From CAWBOV01 sp963790525 (lineage in GTDB: Bacteria; Actinomycetota; Actinomycetes; Mycobacteriales; Jatrophihabitantaceae), in contig CAWBOV010000004.1 of assembly GCA_963790525.1 (NCBI GenBank), forward strand, positions 124,001 to 188,000: a stretch of 64,000 bases of DNA, in the 5' to 3' direction. Positions 1 through 8,995 of the stretch are shown in pieces. Below the pieces are notes generated by a model. It was given only the letters and a program-made list of their open reading frames with translations. It had not been told where the DNA came from and ran no database searches. A program made the translations under genes and the position numbers. Each line of letters opens with the position of its first letter. Position 1 is the first letter of the stretch.

Positions 1-792
1 GTCGTCGGCCGAGTGCTCGGCGGCACGACCGGGATGACCATCGGTCTGCTCCTCGCGCTGGGTATCAACGCCTTCAGCTACTTCAACTCCGACAAGATCG
101 CCCTGCGGTCCATGCACGCGCAGCCGGCCAGTGAGGCCCAGTACCCCTGGATGTACGCGATCGTCCGGGACCTGGCGACCACCGCCCACCAGCCGATGCC
201 GCGCCTGTACGTCTCCCCGGCGACGCAGCCCAATGCGTTCGCGACCGGCCGCAGTCCGCGGCACGCGGCGGTGTGCTGCACCGACGGGATCCTGCGCATC
301 CTCACCGAGCGCGAGCTGCGCGCCGTGCTGGGGCACGAACTCAGTCACGTCTACAACCGCGACATCCTGACGTCCTCCATCGCCGGCGCCTTCGCCACGG
401 CGATCACCTACATCGCCAACTTCGCGTTGTTCTTCGGTGGCGGACGGGACCGCAACAGCAACCCCTTCGCCGGCCTGCTGATGCTGTTCCTGGGACCGCT
501 GGCCGCCGGGATCATCCAGCTGGCGATCAGCCGCAGCCGCGAGTACCAGGCCGACGAGTCCGGCGCCGAGCTCACCGGGGACCCGCTGGCGCTGGCCAGC
601 GCGCTGCGCAAGCTGGAGGCCGGGGTGACCGCGCAGCCGCTGCCGCAGCAGCCGGCGCTGGTGTCCACGAGCCACCTGATGATCGCCAACCCGTTCCGCG
701 GCCGGAGCCTGTTCTCCACCCACCCGCCGATGGAGCAGCGCATCGCCCGGCTGGAGGCCATGGCCAAGCAGGACCCCCGCTACTGGCGGTGA
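1..792 (+). CDS. htpX: Membrane zinc metalloprotease HtpX (5' partial)
   Basis: This is a peptidase M48B that degrades damaged membrane proteins, with its active site on the cytoplasmic face. The window opens inside the gene: frame 1 is open from the first base, and about 263 residues are visible against a usual 285-290, so some 20-25 N-terminal residues are missing. The zinc motif HELSH is encoded at 334-348 and the third ligand is the Glu of SREYQAD at 541-543. Hydrophobic segments precede the zinc motif and lie between the two motifs (the GLLMLFLGPLAAG stretch). It ends with a TGA just before the convergent rfbA. Family assignment is firm. Confidence 0.92.
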   Translation, partial: VVGRVLGGTTGMTIGLLLALGINAFSYFNSDKIALRSMHAQPASEAQYPWMYAIVRDLATTAHQPMPRLYVSPATQPNAFATGRSPRHAAVCCTDGILRILTERELRAVLGHELSHVYNRDILTSSIAGAFATAITYIANFALFFGGGRDRNSNPFAGLLMLFLGPLAAGIIQLAISRSREYQADESGAELTGDPLALASALRKLEAGVTAQPLPQQPALVSTSHLMIANPFRGRSLFSTHPPMEQRIARLEAMAKQDPRYWR

Positions 793-816
793 CCGCCGCC
801 GACCGCGCGCACCGAC

Positions 817-1704
817 CTACGCGCGCTGCGCCCCGAGCGTCACGGCGACGTCCATGACGTACTGGCCGTACCCGGAGGACGCCAGCGCGGCGCCGAGGGC
901 GTACGCGGCATCGGGGGAGATGAACCCGAGGCGGGCGGCGATCTCCTCGAGGCAGGCGATCCGCACGCCCTGCCGGTGTTCCAGCACCTGGACGTAGAGC
1001 CCGGCCTCGACGAGGGAGTCGTGCGTGCCGGTGTCGAGCCACGCCATGCCGCGCCCCAGGTCGATCAGCCGGGCCGTGCCGCGGCTGACGTAGACGTTGT
1101 TCAGGTCGGTGATCTCCAGCTCGCCCCGCGCCGACGGCGTCAGCCCGGCGGCGATGTCCACGACGTCGTTGTCGTAGAAGTACAGCCCGGTCACTGCGAG
1201 GTTCGACTTGGGCGCCGCCGGCTTCTCCTCGATCGAGATCAGGCGCCCCGCGGCATCGGACTCGGCCACGCCGTAGCGCTCGGGCGTCGCGCACCTGGTA
1301 GCCGAACAGGGGCAGCCGTGCTGCTCCGCGGCCGCCGCCGTCAGGATCTCGGCCAGCGCGGTGCCGTAGAAGATGTTGTCGCCCAGGACGAGGGCGACGC
1401 TGTCCGTGCCGATGTGCTCGCGTCCGATGATGAAGCGCCTCGGCCAGGCCGTTCGGCTCGGGCTGGACGGCGTAGGTCAGCGTCATGCCCAGCTCGGACG
1501 CCGTCGCCGAGCAGGCGGACGAACTGGTCCTGCTCGTGCGGGGTCGTGATGATCAGGATCTCGCGGATGCCGGCCAGCATCAGCACCGACAGCGGGTAGT
1601 AGATCATCGGCTTGTCGTAGACGGGCAGCAACTGCTTGCTCACCGCGCGGGTGATCGGATGCAGCCGGGTGCCCGCAGCCGCCGGCCAGGACGATGCCCT
1701 TCAC
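817..1704 (-). CDS. rfbA: Glucose-1-phosphate thymidylyltransferase (frameshifted)
   Basis: RfbA joins dTTP and glucose-1-phosphate to make dTDP-glucose, the first step to dTDP-rhamnose for cell-wall linkers and polysaccharide. The start MKGIVLAGG, the segment SKQLLPVYDKPMIYYPLS, and the C-terminal part with EEKP, ELEITDLN and WLDTGTHDSL are unmistakable but lie in different frames. On the minus strand I see extra bases near 1675-1678, 1498-1502, 1436-1438 and 1284-1288, and one probable missing base near 1306-1312. Three net insertions leave 885 nt, or 294 residues, which matches the family length. As written no intact product can be made. Because neighbouring essential genes show the same kind of lesion, sequence error is more likely than a true pseudogene. 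Confidence 0.85.
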
Positions 1705-1764
1705 CCGAGGTCCGTCCCCGTGGTCCGCACCGAGCCGGCCGCCGCAGTCACCGGGACGTCACGA

Positions 1765-2257
1765 TCACTTGAAGTTGGTGAACTGCAGCGCGACGCCGAA
1801 GTCGCCCTCGCGCAGCATGGCGATGACGGCCTGCAGGTCGTCGCGCTTCTTGCCGCTGACCCGCAGCTGGTCGCCCTGGATCTGGGCCTGGACGCCCTTG
1901 GGGCCCTCGTCCCGGATCGCCTTGGCGATCGTCTTGGCCTGGTCGGCGTCGATGCCCTGCTGCAGCGAGCCGGAGATGACGTAGTGCTTGCCCGACTGCT
2001 TCGGCTCGCCGGCAGTCCAGCGACTTCAGCGAGATGGACCGCTTGACCAGCTTCTCCTTGAACACCTCGAGCGCGGCCTTGGCCCGCTCCTCGGTGTCGG
2101 CCTTGATCGTGATGCCCAGCTCGCCGCTCCACTCGATCGAGGCGTTGGTGCCCTGGAAGTCGAAGCGCTGGGCGAGTTCCTTGGCGGCCTGGTTGAGCGC
2201 GTTGTCGGCCTCCTGCCGGTCGATCTTGCTGACGACGTCGAACGACGGATCGGCCAT
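1765..2257 (-). CDS. yajQ: YajQ-family nucleotide-binding protein (one frameshift)
   Basis: Small cytoplasmic protein of the YajQ/UPF0234 family, with two ferredoxin-like domains. Homologues bind cyclic-di-GMP or nucleic acid, but the role in actinobacteria is not settled. The start MADPSFDVVSKIDRQE and the segment ELAQRFDFQGT are typical. An extra base at about 2014 (a T on the coding strand) breaks the frame after SLKSLD; removing it restores the second half, ending with ALQFTNFK and a stop at 1765-1767. The 493-nt span is 164 codons plus one base, which fits a single insertion. It is transcribed away from the tRNA group. Confidence 0.88.
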
Positions 2258-2348
2258 GGCGTGCTCCTCCTGTCGGGCTGAACGAGCGCCCCTGTACGTC
2301 GTCGACGGTAAGGTCTAGTCGCGCTGCCAGCACGTCGGCAGTGCACCA

Positions 2349-2430
2349 GGCGGGTTGCCCGAGTGGTCAAAGGGAGCGGACTGTAAAACCGCCGGCTCAG
2401 CCTACGTTGGTTCGAACCCAACACCCGCCA
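2349..2430 (+). tRNA. tRNA-Tyr (GTA)
   Basis: An 82-nt class II tRNA with a 7-bp acceptor stem (2349-2355 with 2423-2429), anticodon GTA at 2383-2385, a long variable arm and the T-loop TTCGAAC. CCA is not encoded. A perfect 14-bp hairpin follows at 2437-2468. Confidence 0.96.
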
Positions 2431-2436
2431 CACTCT

Positions 2437-2468
2437 CACGGAACCCCCGCGAACGCGGGGGTTCCGTG
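2437..2468 (+). terminator. Hairpin after tRNA-Tyr
   Basis: Perfect 14-bp inverted repeat (2437-2450 with 2455-2468) closed by a GAAC loop, directly behind tRNA-Tyr. There is no clear T-run, as is common for terminators in high-GC actinobacteria. Confidence 0.7.
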
Positions 2469-2545
2469 CGTTCACGCCCGTCGCGGATGTCGTGTAAAGT
2501 CTCGCGAGGCGTTCGCGTGCATGACCGTATGTCGGGTGCGCCGCC

Positions 2546-2618
2546 GCCCCCTTAGCTCAGTCGGCAGAGCGTCTCCATGGTAAGGAGAAGGTCTACGGTT
2601 CGATTCCGTAAGGGGGCT
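2546..2618 (+). tRNA. tRNA-Thr (GGT)
   Basis: A 73-nt tRNA with acceptor stem 2546-2552 paired with 2611-2617, anticodon GGT at 2579-2581 in the loop ATGGTAA, and T-loop TTCGATT. CCA is not encoded. Confidence 0.96.
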
Positions 2619-2625
2619 CGCGGGG

Positions 2626-2645
2626 CCCGCGCCCGAGGGCGCGGG
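2626..2645 (+). terminator. Possible hairpin after tRNA-Thr
   Basis: A GC-only inverted repeat (2626-2634 with 2637-2645) lies a few bases behind tRNA-Thr. It has no T-run and a tight loop, so termination is only a suggestion. Confidence 0.35.
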
Positions 2646-2703
2646 AATCGTTCTGCTCGCGCAGCGCTTACAGTTGGCTGGTGACCTGAGCAGAGTGACC
2701 CTT

Positions 2704-2777
2704 GGCGGGGTAGCTCAGCCTGGTAGAGCAAGCGGCTCATAATCGCTGTGTCGCCGGTTCAAGTCCGGCCCTCGCTA
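2704..2777 (+). tRNA. tRNA-Met (CAT), elongator type
   Basis: A 74-nt tRNA with anticodon CAT at 2738-2740 in the loop CTCATAA. The acceptor stem is 2704-2710 with 2770-2776, with G-U wobbles including the first pair, and the T arm contains TTCAAGT. The anticodon stem lacks the three consecutive G-C pairs of initiator tRNA, so it is read as elongator Met. The trailing bases are CTA rather than CCA. Confidence 0.9.
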
Positions 2778-2862
2778 CTAGCACCTCAGGTACACGCACC
2801 GCAGGTACTGGCACTTCCTGCACCACCGACGTTCTGCAGCACTCGACCGAAAGGCACTACCC

Positions 2863-3027
2863 GTGGCAGCCACCGACGTACGACCGAAGATCACCTTGGC
2901 TTGCCAGGACTGCAAGCACCGCAACTACATCACCAAGAAGAACCGGCGCAACGACCCCGATCGCCTGGCGATGAAGAAGTTCTGCCCGAACTGCGGCAAG
3001 CACACCGAGCACCGCGAGACCCGCTGA
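2863..3027 (+). CDS. rpmG: 50S ribosomal protein L33 (zinc-binding form)
   Basis: A 54-residue L33, starting at GTG (MAATDVRPKITL). Two CxxC pairs (Cys14/17 and Cys41/44) form the zinc knuckle, so this is the zinc-dependent (C+) paralogue. Actinobacteria often carry a second, zinc-free copy elsewhere that is induced under zinc limitation. An AAAGG sequence lies a few bases upstream. It sits between tRNA-Met and hadA, as in the rpmG2-hadABC order of mycobacteria. Confidence 0.95.
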   Translation: MAATDVRPKITLACQDCKHRNYITKKNRRNDPDRLAMKKFCPNCGKHTEHRETR

Positions 3028-3136
3028 CCCGAGTTGATCCCACCCCGGCCCGCATCGCGATCTGATCGCCGGCGGGCCGGTGTGCTGTTCCGGAGAGTGC
3101 TGTAGCCAGGCCGCTGACTCGTATAGCGTGGCCGCC

Positions 3137-3593
3137 ATGGTTATCTCGGAGGCCTTCGTCGGCCGCGTCTACCCACCCACCGAGGTGTACGAGGTAGGGC
3201 GTCGAGAAGATCCGGGAGTTCGCCGACGCGATCGGCGACCCCAACCCGGTGTACCGGGACCCCGCGGCGGCCCAGGCCTTCGGCCATCCCGACGTGATCG
3301 CACCGCCGACCTTCGCGATCGTGGTCACGCTGCCCGCCGGGGGACAGGTCACCCACGACCCTGACCTCGGCATCGACTACTCCCGCGTGGTCCACGGCGA
3401 GCAGCGCTTCGTCTACTCCCGCCCGATCCACGCCGGCGACCGGCTGACGGTGACCGTGGTGGTCGAATCGATCCGCTCGGCCGGTGGCAACGACATCCTC
3501 ACCACCCGCGCGGACGTGCTGACCGACGACGGGGAGCACGTCTCCACCAGCTACTCCACGCTCGTCGCCCGCGGTCCGGAGGTGCAGAGCTGA
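3137..3593 (+). CDS. hadA: HadA-like (3R)-hydroxyacyl-ACP dehydratase subunit (one frameshift)
   Basis: MaoC/FAS1-type hot-dog dehydratase subunit. In mycobacteria HadA is the substrate-binding partner of HadB in the FAS-II dehydratase. The start is ATG 3137 (MVISEAFVGRVYPP). An extra base near 3203 splits the opening 20-odd residues from KIREFADAIGDPNPVY and the remainder. The 457-nt span equals 152 codons plus one, matching a single insertion and a protein of about 151 residues. Its TGA overlaps the hadB start by one base, indicating translational coupling. No hadC follows. Confidence 0.85.
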
Positions 3594-4015
3594 TGGTCGC
3601 CCGCTCCGATCTCGCCGTCGGTGACGAACTGCCCGGCCAGACCTTCACCCTGACCCGACTGGACCTCGTCCGGTACTGCGGCGCGTCCGGGGACTTCAAC
3701 ACCATCCACTGGAACCAGCGGGTCGCCGTCGAGGTGGGGCTGCCCGACGTCATCGCCCACGGCATGCTGACGATGGCCACCGTCGCCCGCGTGGTGACCG
3801 ACTGGACCGGCGACCCCGGCGCGATCGTCGAGTACGGCGTGCGGTTCACCCGTCCGGTCCCGGTGCCCGACGACGGGGTGGGCGCCGCCGTCGAGGTCAC
3901 CGCGAAGATCGTCGAGATCCGTGACGAGGAGCAGACGGCGGTCGTCGACATCACCGCGAAGGTCGCCGGGCAGACCGTGCTGGCCCGGGCGCGCGCCGTC
4001 GTCCGGCTGAGCTGA
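3593..4015 (+). CDS. hadB: HadB-like (3R)-hydroxyacyl-ACP dehydratase, catalytic subunit
   Basis: A 140-residue MaoC-like hydratase/dehydratase. The hydratase-2 signature is visible: the Asp of SGDFNTIHW and its His, followed by GLPDVIAHGML, give the catalytic Asp/His pair. It works with HadA in removing water from 3-hydroxyacyl-ACP during fatty-acid (or mycolate-like) elongation in the cytoplasm. The start ATG overlaps the hadA stop. It ends 14 nt before the peptidase gene. Confidence 0.9.
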   Translation: MVARSDLAVGDELPGQTFTLTRLDLVRYCGASGDFNTIHWNQRVAVEVGLPDVIAHGMLTMATVARVVTDWTGDPGAIVEYGVRFTRPVPVPDDGVGAAVEVTAKIVEIRDEEQTAVVDITAKVAGQTVLARARAVVRLS

Positions 4016-4029
4016 GGCGCGTCGCGGGC

Positions 4030-5463
4030 GTGCGCCGCCGCGCAGGTTCGGGCCGGCACCGCGCCGCGGCGACGCTGACCGCCGCCGCCCTCACCGCCGT
4101 CGTCCTCACCGCGGCTTCCCTGACCGGCTGCACGACCCGTGTCTCCGGCACGGGATCTCCCGCGTCGGGCACCACGGCCGCGGTGGCCTGCCCGGACTCC
4201 TATGCCGCACCTGATCCGAGGCGCCCGACGGTGGCGCTGACGTTCGACCTGTCCGCCGACCATCACACCGTGACCGGCACCGAGGCGGTCGCGTTCACCC
4301 CCGACGCCGACATCACCGAACTGGTGTTCCGGCTGACGGCCAACACCGCTCCGACCGTGCGGGCCGGGAACGGCATCACCGTCACCTCCGCGACTGCCGA
4401 CCACGGCGCGGCAGCGGCCACCTACCAGCAGGCGGGCGCGGCTGCGGGGACCCAGGGCGGCCTGCTGGTGATCCCGTTCGCTTCCCGGGTCCGTGCCGGG
4501 ACTACCGTTCACGCCTCGCTCGCGTTCACCCTCACCCTCGGCGACGGCAGCTTCGACCGCTTCGGCCGCAGTCAGGACTTCGCCTGGTTCGGTTCCGCGC
4601 AGCCGTTGCTCGCCTGGGAACGCGGCTACGGCTGGCACACCGAACCGATGATCCAGTTCCCGGCCGAGAGCGCCACCAGCGAGGCTGCCCGCACGGACCT
4701 GACCGTGACCGCGCCCGCCGCGGACACCGTGCTGATGTCCGGCGACCCGACCGACCCGGTGACCGTCGCACCCGACCGTCGCCGGTGGCACTCGACGATC
4801 GACAGCGCCCGGGACGTCAGCGTCGCGGCCGGCCCGTTCGCCGTGCACGACGAGACGGTGGCCGGGGCGAGGCTGCGGGTGGGCGCCCCGACGCAGGCCG
4901 GGCTGGCCGGCGTGCTCTCCGACGTGCGCTTCGCGCTCAGCGGACTCACCACCCGCTTCGGCCCGTTCCCGTTCCCGTCGCTGTCGGTGGCGGTGCTCCC
5001 GGCGCAGGGCGGCGGCATCGAGTACCCGAGCTCCACGCTGCTGTTCGGCCCGACCCGCCTCGTGACCGTCCACGAGATCGCCCACCAGTGGTTCTACGCG
5101 ATGGTCGGCGACTCACAGGCCGAGCACGCCTGGCTGGACGAGGCGTTCGCCACCTACGCCGAGCAGCTGGTGGACGGCCATCCGGAGCCGTCGGAGGATC
5201 TGCGCATCGCCGGGAACGTGGACCGCCCCACGGCCGACTACGGCACCGACGAGCGCTCCTACTACGCCGTGACCTACGGCAAGGGCGCCGCCGCGCTGGA
5301 GGCGGCCCGAACCGCGGCCGGCCCGACCCGGTTCGACGCCGCCCTGCGGTGCTTCATCAACGCCAACGCGTGGACCATCGCCGAGCCGGTCGACCTGGCC
5401 GCGGCGCTGTCCGGTCTTCCGGCGGCGCTGGCGGTGTTGCGGCGCGCGGGCGCGCTCACCTGA
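4030..5463 (+). CDS. M1-family metallopeptidase lipoprotein
   Basis: A 477-residue secreted gluzincin aminopeptidase. The N-terminus is a lipoprotein signal: basic MRRR, a hydrophobic Ala/Leu/Val stretch, then the lipobox LTGC with Cys34, followed by a Ser/Thr/Gly-rich linker. The zinc motif HEIAHQW is at residues 348-354, with the third ligand Glu371 in WLDEAF. The exopeptidase motif is GGIEYP rather than GAMEN. It is much shorter than classical PepN (about 850 residues) because the C-terminal helical domain is absent. The GTG start at 4030 leaves a 14-nt gap after hadB. Substrate is unknown. Confidence 0.85.
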   Translation: MRRRAGSGRHRAAATLTAAALTAVVLTAASLTGCTTRVSGTGSPASGTTAAVACPDSYAAPDPRRPTVALTFDLSADHHTVTGTEAVAFTPDADITELVFRLTANTAPTVRAGNGITVTSATADHGAAAATYQQAGAAAGTQGGLLVIPFASRVRAGTTVHASLAFTLTLGDGSFDRFGRSQDFAWFGSAQPLLAWERGYGWHTEPMIQFPAESATSEAARTDLTVTAPAADTVLMSGDPTDPVTVAPDRRRWHSTIDSARDVSVAAGPFAVHDETVAGARLRVGAPTQAGLAGVLSDVRFALSGLTTRFGPFPFPSLSVAVLPAQGGGIEYPSSTLLFGPTRLVTVHEIAHQWFYAMVGDSQAEHAWLDEAFATYAEQLVDGHPEPSEDLRIAGNVDRPTADYGTDERSYYAVTYGKGAAALEAARTAAGPTRFDAALRCFINANAWTIAEPVDLAAALSGLPAALAVLRRAGALT

Positions 5464-5658
5464 GCGGTTTCCCGCCCTCCATGTCGTTGCGATGAACGGC
5501 GTCTTAACATCCCGGGCGGATCCGGGGGCCGCACCCACCCGGGTAACGGTGACGTAAACGGTCAAAACCCAGTATTGACGCCACCGACGCCGGGTAGCAG
5601 AGTGCGCGCGGGCAGTAGTTCGCATCCTGGTCACATCCGCGCGTCCCGAGGAGCACAT

Positions 5659-7395
5659 ATGGCAGTGAACACCACCGACGAACGAGGAGTCGGGCTGCAG
5701 AGGTCCGTCGGTTTCTGGGGCCTGATGTTCGTCTCGCTCGGTTCGATCATCGGATCGGGTTGGCTGCTCGGGGCCCTGAACGTCGCCAAGGAGGCCGGCC
5801 CGTCCGGCATCATCTCCTGGATCCTCGGCGCACTGATGCTGTCCACGCTGGCGCTCATCTACGCCGAGCTCGGCGCGACCTATCCCGTGGCCGGCGGTAC
5901 CGCCCGGTTCGCCTACTTCTCGCACGGCCCGATCGCCGGCTTCCTGTCCGGCTGGTCCTCGTGGTTGCAGGCCGTGTTCATCGCCCCGGTCGAGGTCATC
6001 GCCGCGCTGACGTACCTCTCCTCGGTGCACTGGGTCAACCAGCACTTCGACATGGTCCAGTCCTCGGGCCTGCTCAACGGCCGCGGCCTCATCGTCGCCA
6101 TCCTCGCCATGGTCGGGTTCACCGCGCTGAACATGGCCGGCGCGAAGCTGATGGCCGAGAGCAACACCGGCATCGTCATCTGGAAGACGGCCGTACCGAT
6201 CCTCACCATCGTCGTCATCGCCTTCCTGTCCTTCCACATCGGGAACTTCCACACCGGCAGCGACCACGGCGGCGGCGGCGGGTTCGCGCCCGCAGGTATC
6301 CACGGCATCTTCGCCGCCATGCCGGTCGGTGTCGTGTTCGCGCTGCAGGGTTTCGAGCAGGCCGCGCAGCTGGCCGGCGAGGCGCTGAACCCGCGCAAGG
6401 ACATCTCGCGCGCGATCCTCACGGCGATGGCGATCGGCGCGGGGATCTACCTCCTGCTCGAGGTCGTCTTCGTCGGCGCGATCAAGCCGTCGAACCTGTC
6501 CAGCGGCTGGAGCAACCCGCTCGGCGGGAGTGGCGCCAGCGACTACGGCGCCTGGTACACCCTGGCCCTCGCGGTCGGCGCCACCTGGCTGGGCACGGTG
6601 CTGATCATCGACGCCGTCATCTCTCCCGGTGGCACCGGTCTGGTCTACCTGGGTACGACGGCGCGCATCTCCTACGCGATCGGCGAGGAGCAGGAGATGC
6701 CGTCCGCGCTCACGAAGACCAACAGCCGCGGTGTCCCGTACGTGTCGCTGCTCGTGGCACTGGTCGTCGGCATCTGCGCCTTCGGTCCGTTCAAGAGCTG
6801 GTCGTCCATCGTGTCCATCGTCACCGACACCACCGCGGTCATGTACGCCTTCGCCCCGGTGGCGCTCGGCGCCCTGCAGAAACACGACAACGCCGACCGG
6901 GTGCGTCCGTACAAGATGCCGTTCCCGGCGATCCTGCTCCCGGCGGGCTTCGCGTTCGCCGACCTGCTGATCTACTGGACCGGCTGGGACTTCATGTGGA
7001 AGCTCGACATCCTCATCATCGTCGGCTTCATCATCTTCTTCATCGGTGCGGCCGCGATGAAGACCGACTCGATCAAGAAGATCAAGCACGCCGCCTGGAT
7101 CGCGCCGTGGCTGATCGGCCTGACCGTCATCAGCTCGATGGGCCGGTACGGCGCCTGGGGCCCGAAGTCGATCCCGGACCCGGACCACCCCGGTCAGTTC
7201 ACCTACAACACGGCCTTCCACAACTGGCTGTCACGTGACCACCAGTTCCTGCCGTCGTTCGTCGACCTGGCGGTCGTCATCGTCTTCTCGCTGCTGATCT
7301 ACTACTGGGCCGTGTCGCTCGTCATGGACCAGCCCGACGTCGACGCCGCGATCGAGCGGGACGCACACCAGATCAACTTCATCACCGAGCAGTAG
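5659..7395 (+). CDS. APC-superfamily amino-acid permease
   Basis: A polytopic inner-membrane transporter of the amino acid-polyamine-organocation superfamily, about 578 residues with roughly 12-14 hydrophobic segments. The first segment carries GSIIGSGWLLG, matching the substrate-backbone-binding G(S/A)xIGSG motif of TM1. A conserved GFEQAAQLAGEALNP stretch follows TM6. I place the start at ATG 5659 because GAGGAG sits a few bases upstream; an in-frame ATG further upstream at 5575 has no such site. The segment between TM5 and TM6 is Gly/His-rich. It is monocistronic and ends at a bidirectional hairpin. The substrate cannot be named. Confidence 0.85.
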   Translation: MAVNTTDERGVGLQRSVGFWGLMFVSLGSIIGSGWLLGALNVAKEAGPSGIISWILGALMLSTLALIYAELGATYPVAGGTARFAYFSHGPIAGFLSGWSSWLQAVFIAPVEVIAALTYLSSVHWVNQHFDMVQSSGLLNGRGLIVAILAMVGFTALNMAGAKLMAESNTGIVIWKTAVPILTIVVIAFLSFHIGNFHTGSDHGGGGGFAPAGIHGIFAAMPVGVVFALQGFEQAAQLAGEALNPRKDISRAILTAMAIGAGIYLLLEVVFVGAIKPSNLSSGWSNPLGGSGASDYGAWYTLALAVGATWLGTVLIIDAVISPGGTGLVYLGTTARISYAIGEEQEMPSALTKTNSRGVPYVSLLVALVVGICAFGPFKSWSSIVSIVTDTTAVMYAFAPVALGALQKHDNADRVRPYKMPFPAILLPAGFAFADLLIYWTGWDFMWKLDILIIVGFIIFFIGAAAMKTDSIKKIKHAAWIAPWLIGLTVISSMGRYGAWGPKSIPDPDHPGQFTYNTAFHNWLSRDHQFLPSFVDLAVVIVFSLLIYYWAVSLVMDQPDVDAAIERDAHQINFITEQ

Positions 7396-7420
7396 GACGA
7401 CACCGCCTCCGGGCGGACAC

Positions 7421-7466
7421 GACGAAGCGGTGGTGGGCGCGTTGACCGGCCCACCACCGCTTCGTC
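7421..7466. terminator. Bidirectional terminator between convergent genes
   Basis: Perfect 18-bp inverted repeat (7421-7438 with 7449-7466) with a 10-nt loop, in the 104-nt gap between the permease stop and the aminotransferase stop. Its position suggests it serves both strands. Confidence 0.85.
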
Positions 7467-7499
7467 ATGTCGACGCTGTCATGTCCGACGCTGTGGAAC

Positions 7500-8699
7500 T
7501 CAGCCTTCGGCGACGAGCTTGGCGATGCGGCTGATGCCCTCGACCAGATCGGCGTCGCCGAGGGCGTAGGACAACCGCACGTAGCCGGGCGTGCCGAACG
7601 CCTCGCCCGGGACGACCGCGACCTCGACCTCGTCGAGGATGAGGTCCGCCAGATCGGCCGAGGTCTCGGCCACCCGGCCCCGCAGCGGCACTCCGAGCAG
7701 GCCCTTGACCGAGGGGTAGGCGTAGAACGCGCCCTCGGGTTCGGGGCAGAACACGCCCGGGATGTCGTTGAGCATGGTCGTCATGAGCTGGCGGCGCCGG
7801 TCGAAGGCCGCGCGCATCGTGGCGACGGCCGACAGGTCCCCGGTCAGCGCCGCGAGCGCCGCCGCCTGGGAGACGTTCGCGACGTTGGACGTGGCGTGGG
7901 ACTGCAGGTTCGAGGCCGCCTTCACGACGTCCGGCGCGCCGATCAGCCAGCCGACCCGCCAGCCGGTCATGGCGTAGGTCTTGGCGACGCCGTTGAGGAT
8001 GACGACCTTGTCGCCCAGCTCGGGCACGGCGGTGGCGATGGACACGTGCTTCGCCGAGCCGTACACCAGGTGCTCGTAGATCTCGTCGGTGACCACCCAG
8101 AGGTCGTGCTCGGCGGCCCAGCGCCCGACGGCGGCGACCTCGTCGGGCGGGTACACGGCCCCGGTGGGGTTCGACGGCGACACGAACAGCAGCACCTTCG
8201 TGCGATCGGTGCGCGCGGCCTCCAACTGCTCGACCGACGCCCGGTAACCGGTGGTCTCGTCGGTGTAGACCTCGACGGGCACTCCGCCGGCGAGCTTGAT
8301 CGCCTCGGGGTAGGTGGTCCAGTACGGCGCGACCAGCAGCACCTCGTCGCCGGGGTTCAGCAGCGTCGCGAAGGCCTCGTAGACGGCCTGCTTGCCGCCG
8401 TTGGTGACCAGTACCTGGGCGGCCGAGACCTGGTAGCCGGAGTCGCGCAGCGTCTTGGCCGCGATGGCCTCGCGCAGCTCCGGGAGGCCGCCTACCGGGG
8501 TGTAGCGGTGGAAGCGCGGTTCGGCGGCGGCCTTGACGGCGGCCTCGACGATGTAGTCCGGCGTCGGGAAGTCCGGCTCCCCGGCACCGAAGCCGATGAC
8601 GGGCCGTCCCGCGGCCTTGAGGGCCTTGGCCTTGGCGTCGACGGCCAGGGTGGCGGATTCGGCGATGGCGGCGATGCGATCCGAGATACGTGAAACCAT
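7500..8699 (-). CDS. aspC: Aspartate aminotransferase, class I fold type I
   Basis: A 399-residue PLP enzyme that transfers the amino group of aspartate to 2-oxoglutarate, giving oxaloacetate and glutamate. The PLP-binding lysine is Lys240 in NGVAKTYAMTGWR. SPSNPTGA at 174-181 and VTDEIYEHLVY near 203-213 are cofactor-contact motifs. Starts at ATG 8699. It is encoded on the minus strand next to tRNA-Trp-secE, a position it commonly holds in actinobacteria. No operon partner is visible. Substrate specificity among class I enzymes is inferred from overall similarity. Confidence 0.92.
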   Translation of the reverse strand: MVSRISDRIAAIAESATLAVDAKAKALKAAGRPVIGFGAGEPDFPTPDYIVEAAVKAAAEPRFHRYTPVGGLPELREAIAAKTLRDSGYQVSAAQVLVTNGGKQAVYEAFATLLNPGDEVLLVAPYWTTYPEAIKLAGGVPVEVYTDETTGYRASVEQLEAARTDRTKVLLFVSPSNPTGAVYPPDEVAAVGRWAAEHDLWVVTDEIYEHLVYGSAKHVSIATAVPELGDKVVILNGVAKTYAMTGWRVGWLIGAPDVVKAASNLQSHATSNVANVSQAAALAALTGDLSAVATMRAAFDRRRQLMTTMLNDIPGVFCPEPEGAFYAYPSVKGLLGVPLRGRVAETSADLADLILDEVEVAVVPGEAFGTPGYVRLSYALGDADLVEGISRIAKLVAEG

Positions 8700-8846
8700 G
8701 GCTCCATCGTCTCAGACGGGCGCGCCGGAATTCACCTCCGGGTCAGCGCGGGAGCCGGGCTCGGCTTGGCCGCAGCCCGCCGCGGCCCGTACACTTGCCT
8801 CTCGGGTCTGGATGACCGTGCGCAAGCATGCTCTCCGGCTCCCCAA

Positions 8847-8919
8847 AGGGGCGTGGCTCAATTGGTAGAGCACCGGTCTCCAAAACCGGCGGTTGCAGGT
8901 TCAAGTCCTGTCGCCCCTG
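8847..8919 (+). tRNA. tRNA-Trp (CCA)
   Basis: A 73-nt tRNA with acceptor stem 8847-8853 paired with 8912-8918, anticodon CCA at 8880-8882, T-loop TTCAAGT and discriminator G. It sits directly upstream of secE, the usual actinobacterial arrangement. Confidence 0.97.
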
Positions 8920-8995
8920 CACGATCAGCACCATCCGCACGGATCCACCGACCAGCCCAGCCCGGCCCACGCCGGCCCACGCGAGGAGCAACGAC

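Noticed and set aside
5575..5600. TTGACG ... TAGCAG as the permease promoter
   Set aside because: The spacing is only 14 nt and the -10 match is weak; not strong enough to annotate.
5113..7221. A 702-codon minus-strand frame opposite the permease
   Set aside because: It runs across two plus-strand genes with clear families and has only low-complexity Asp/Arg/Gly content.
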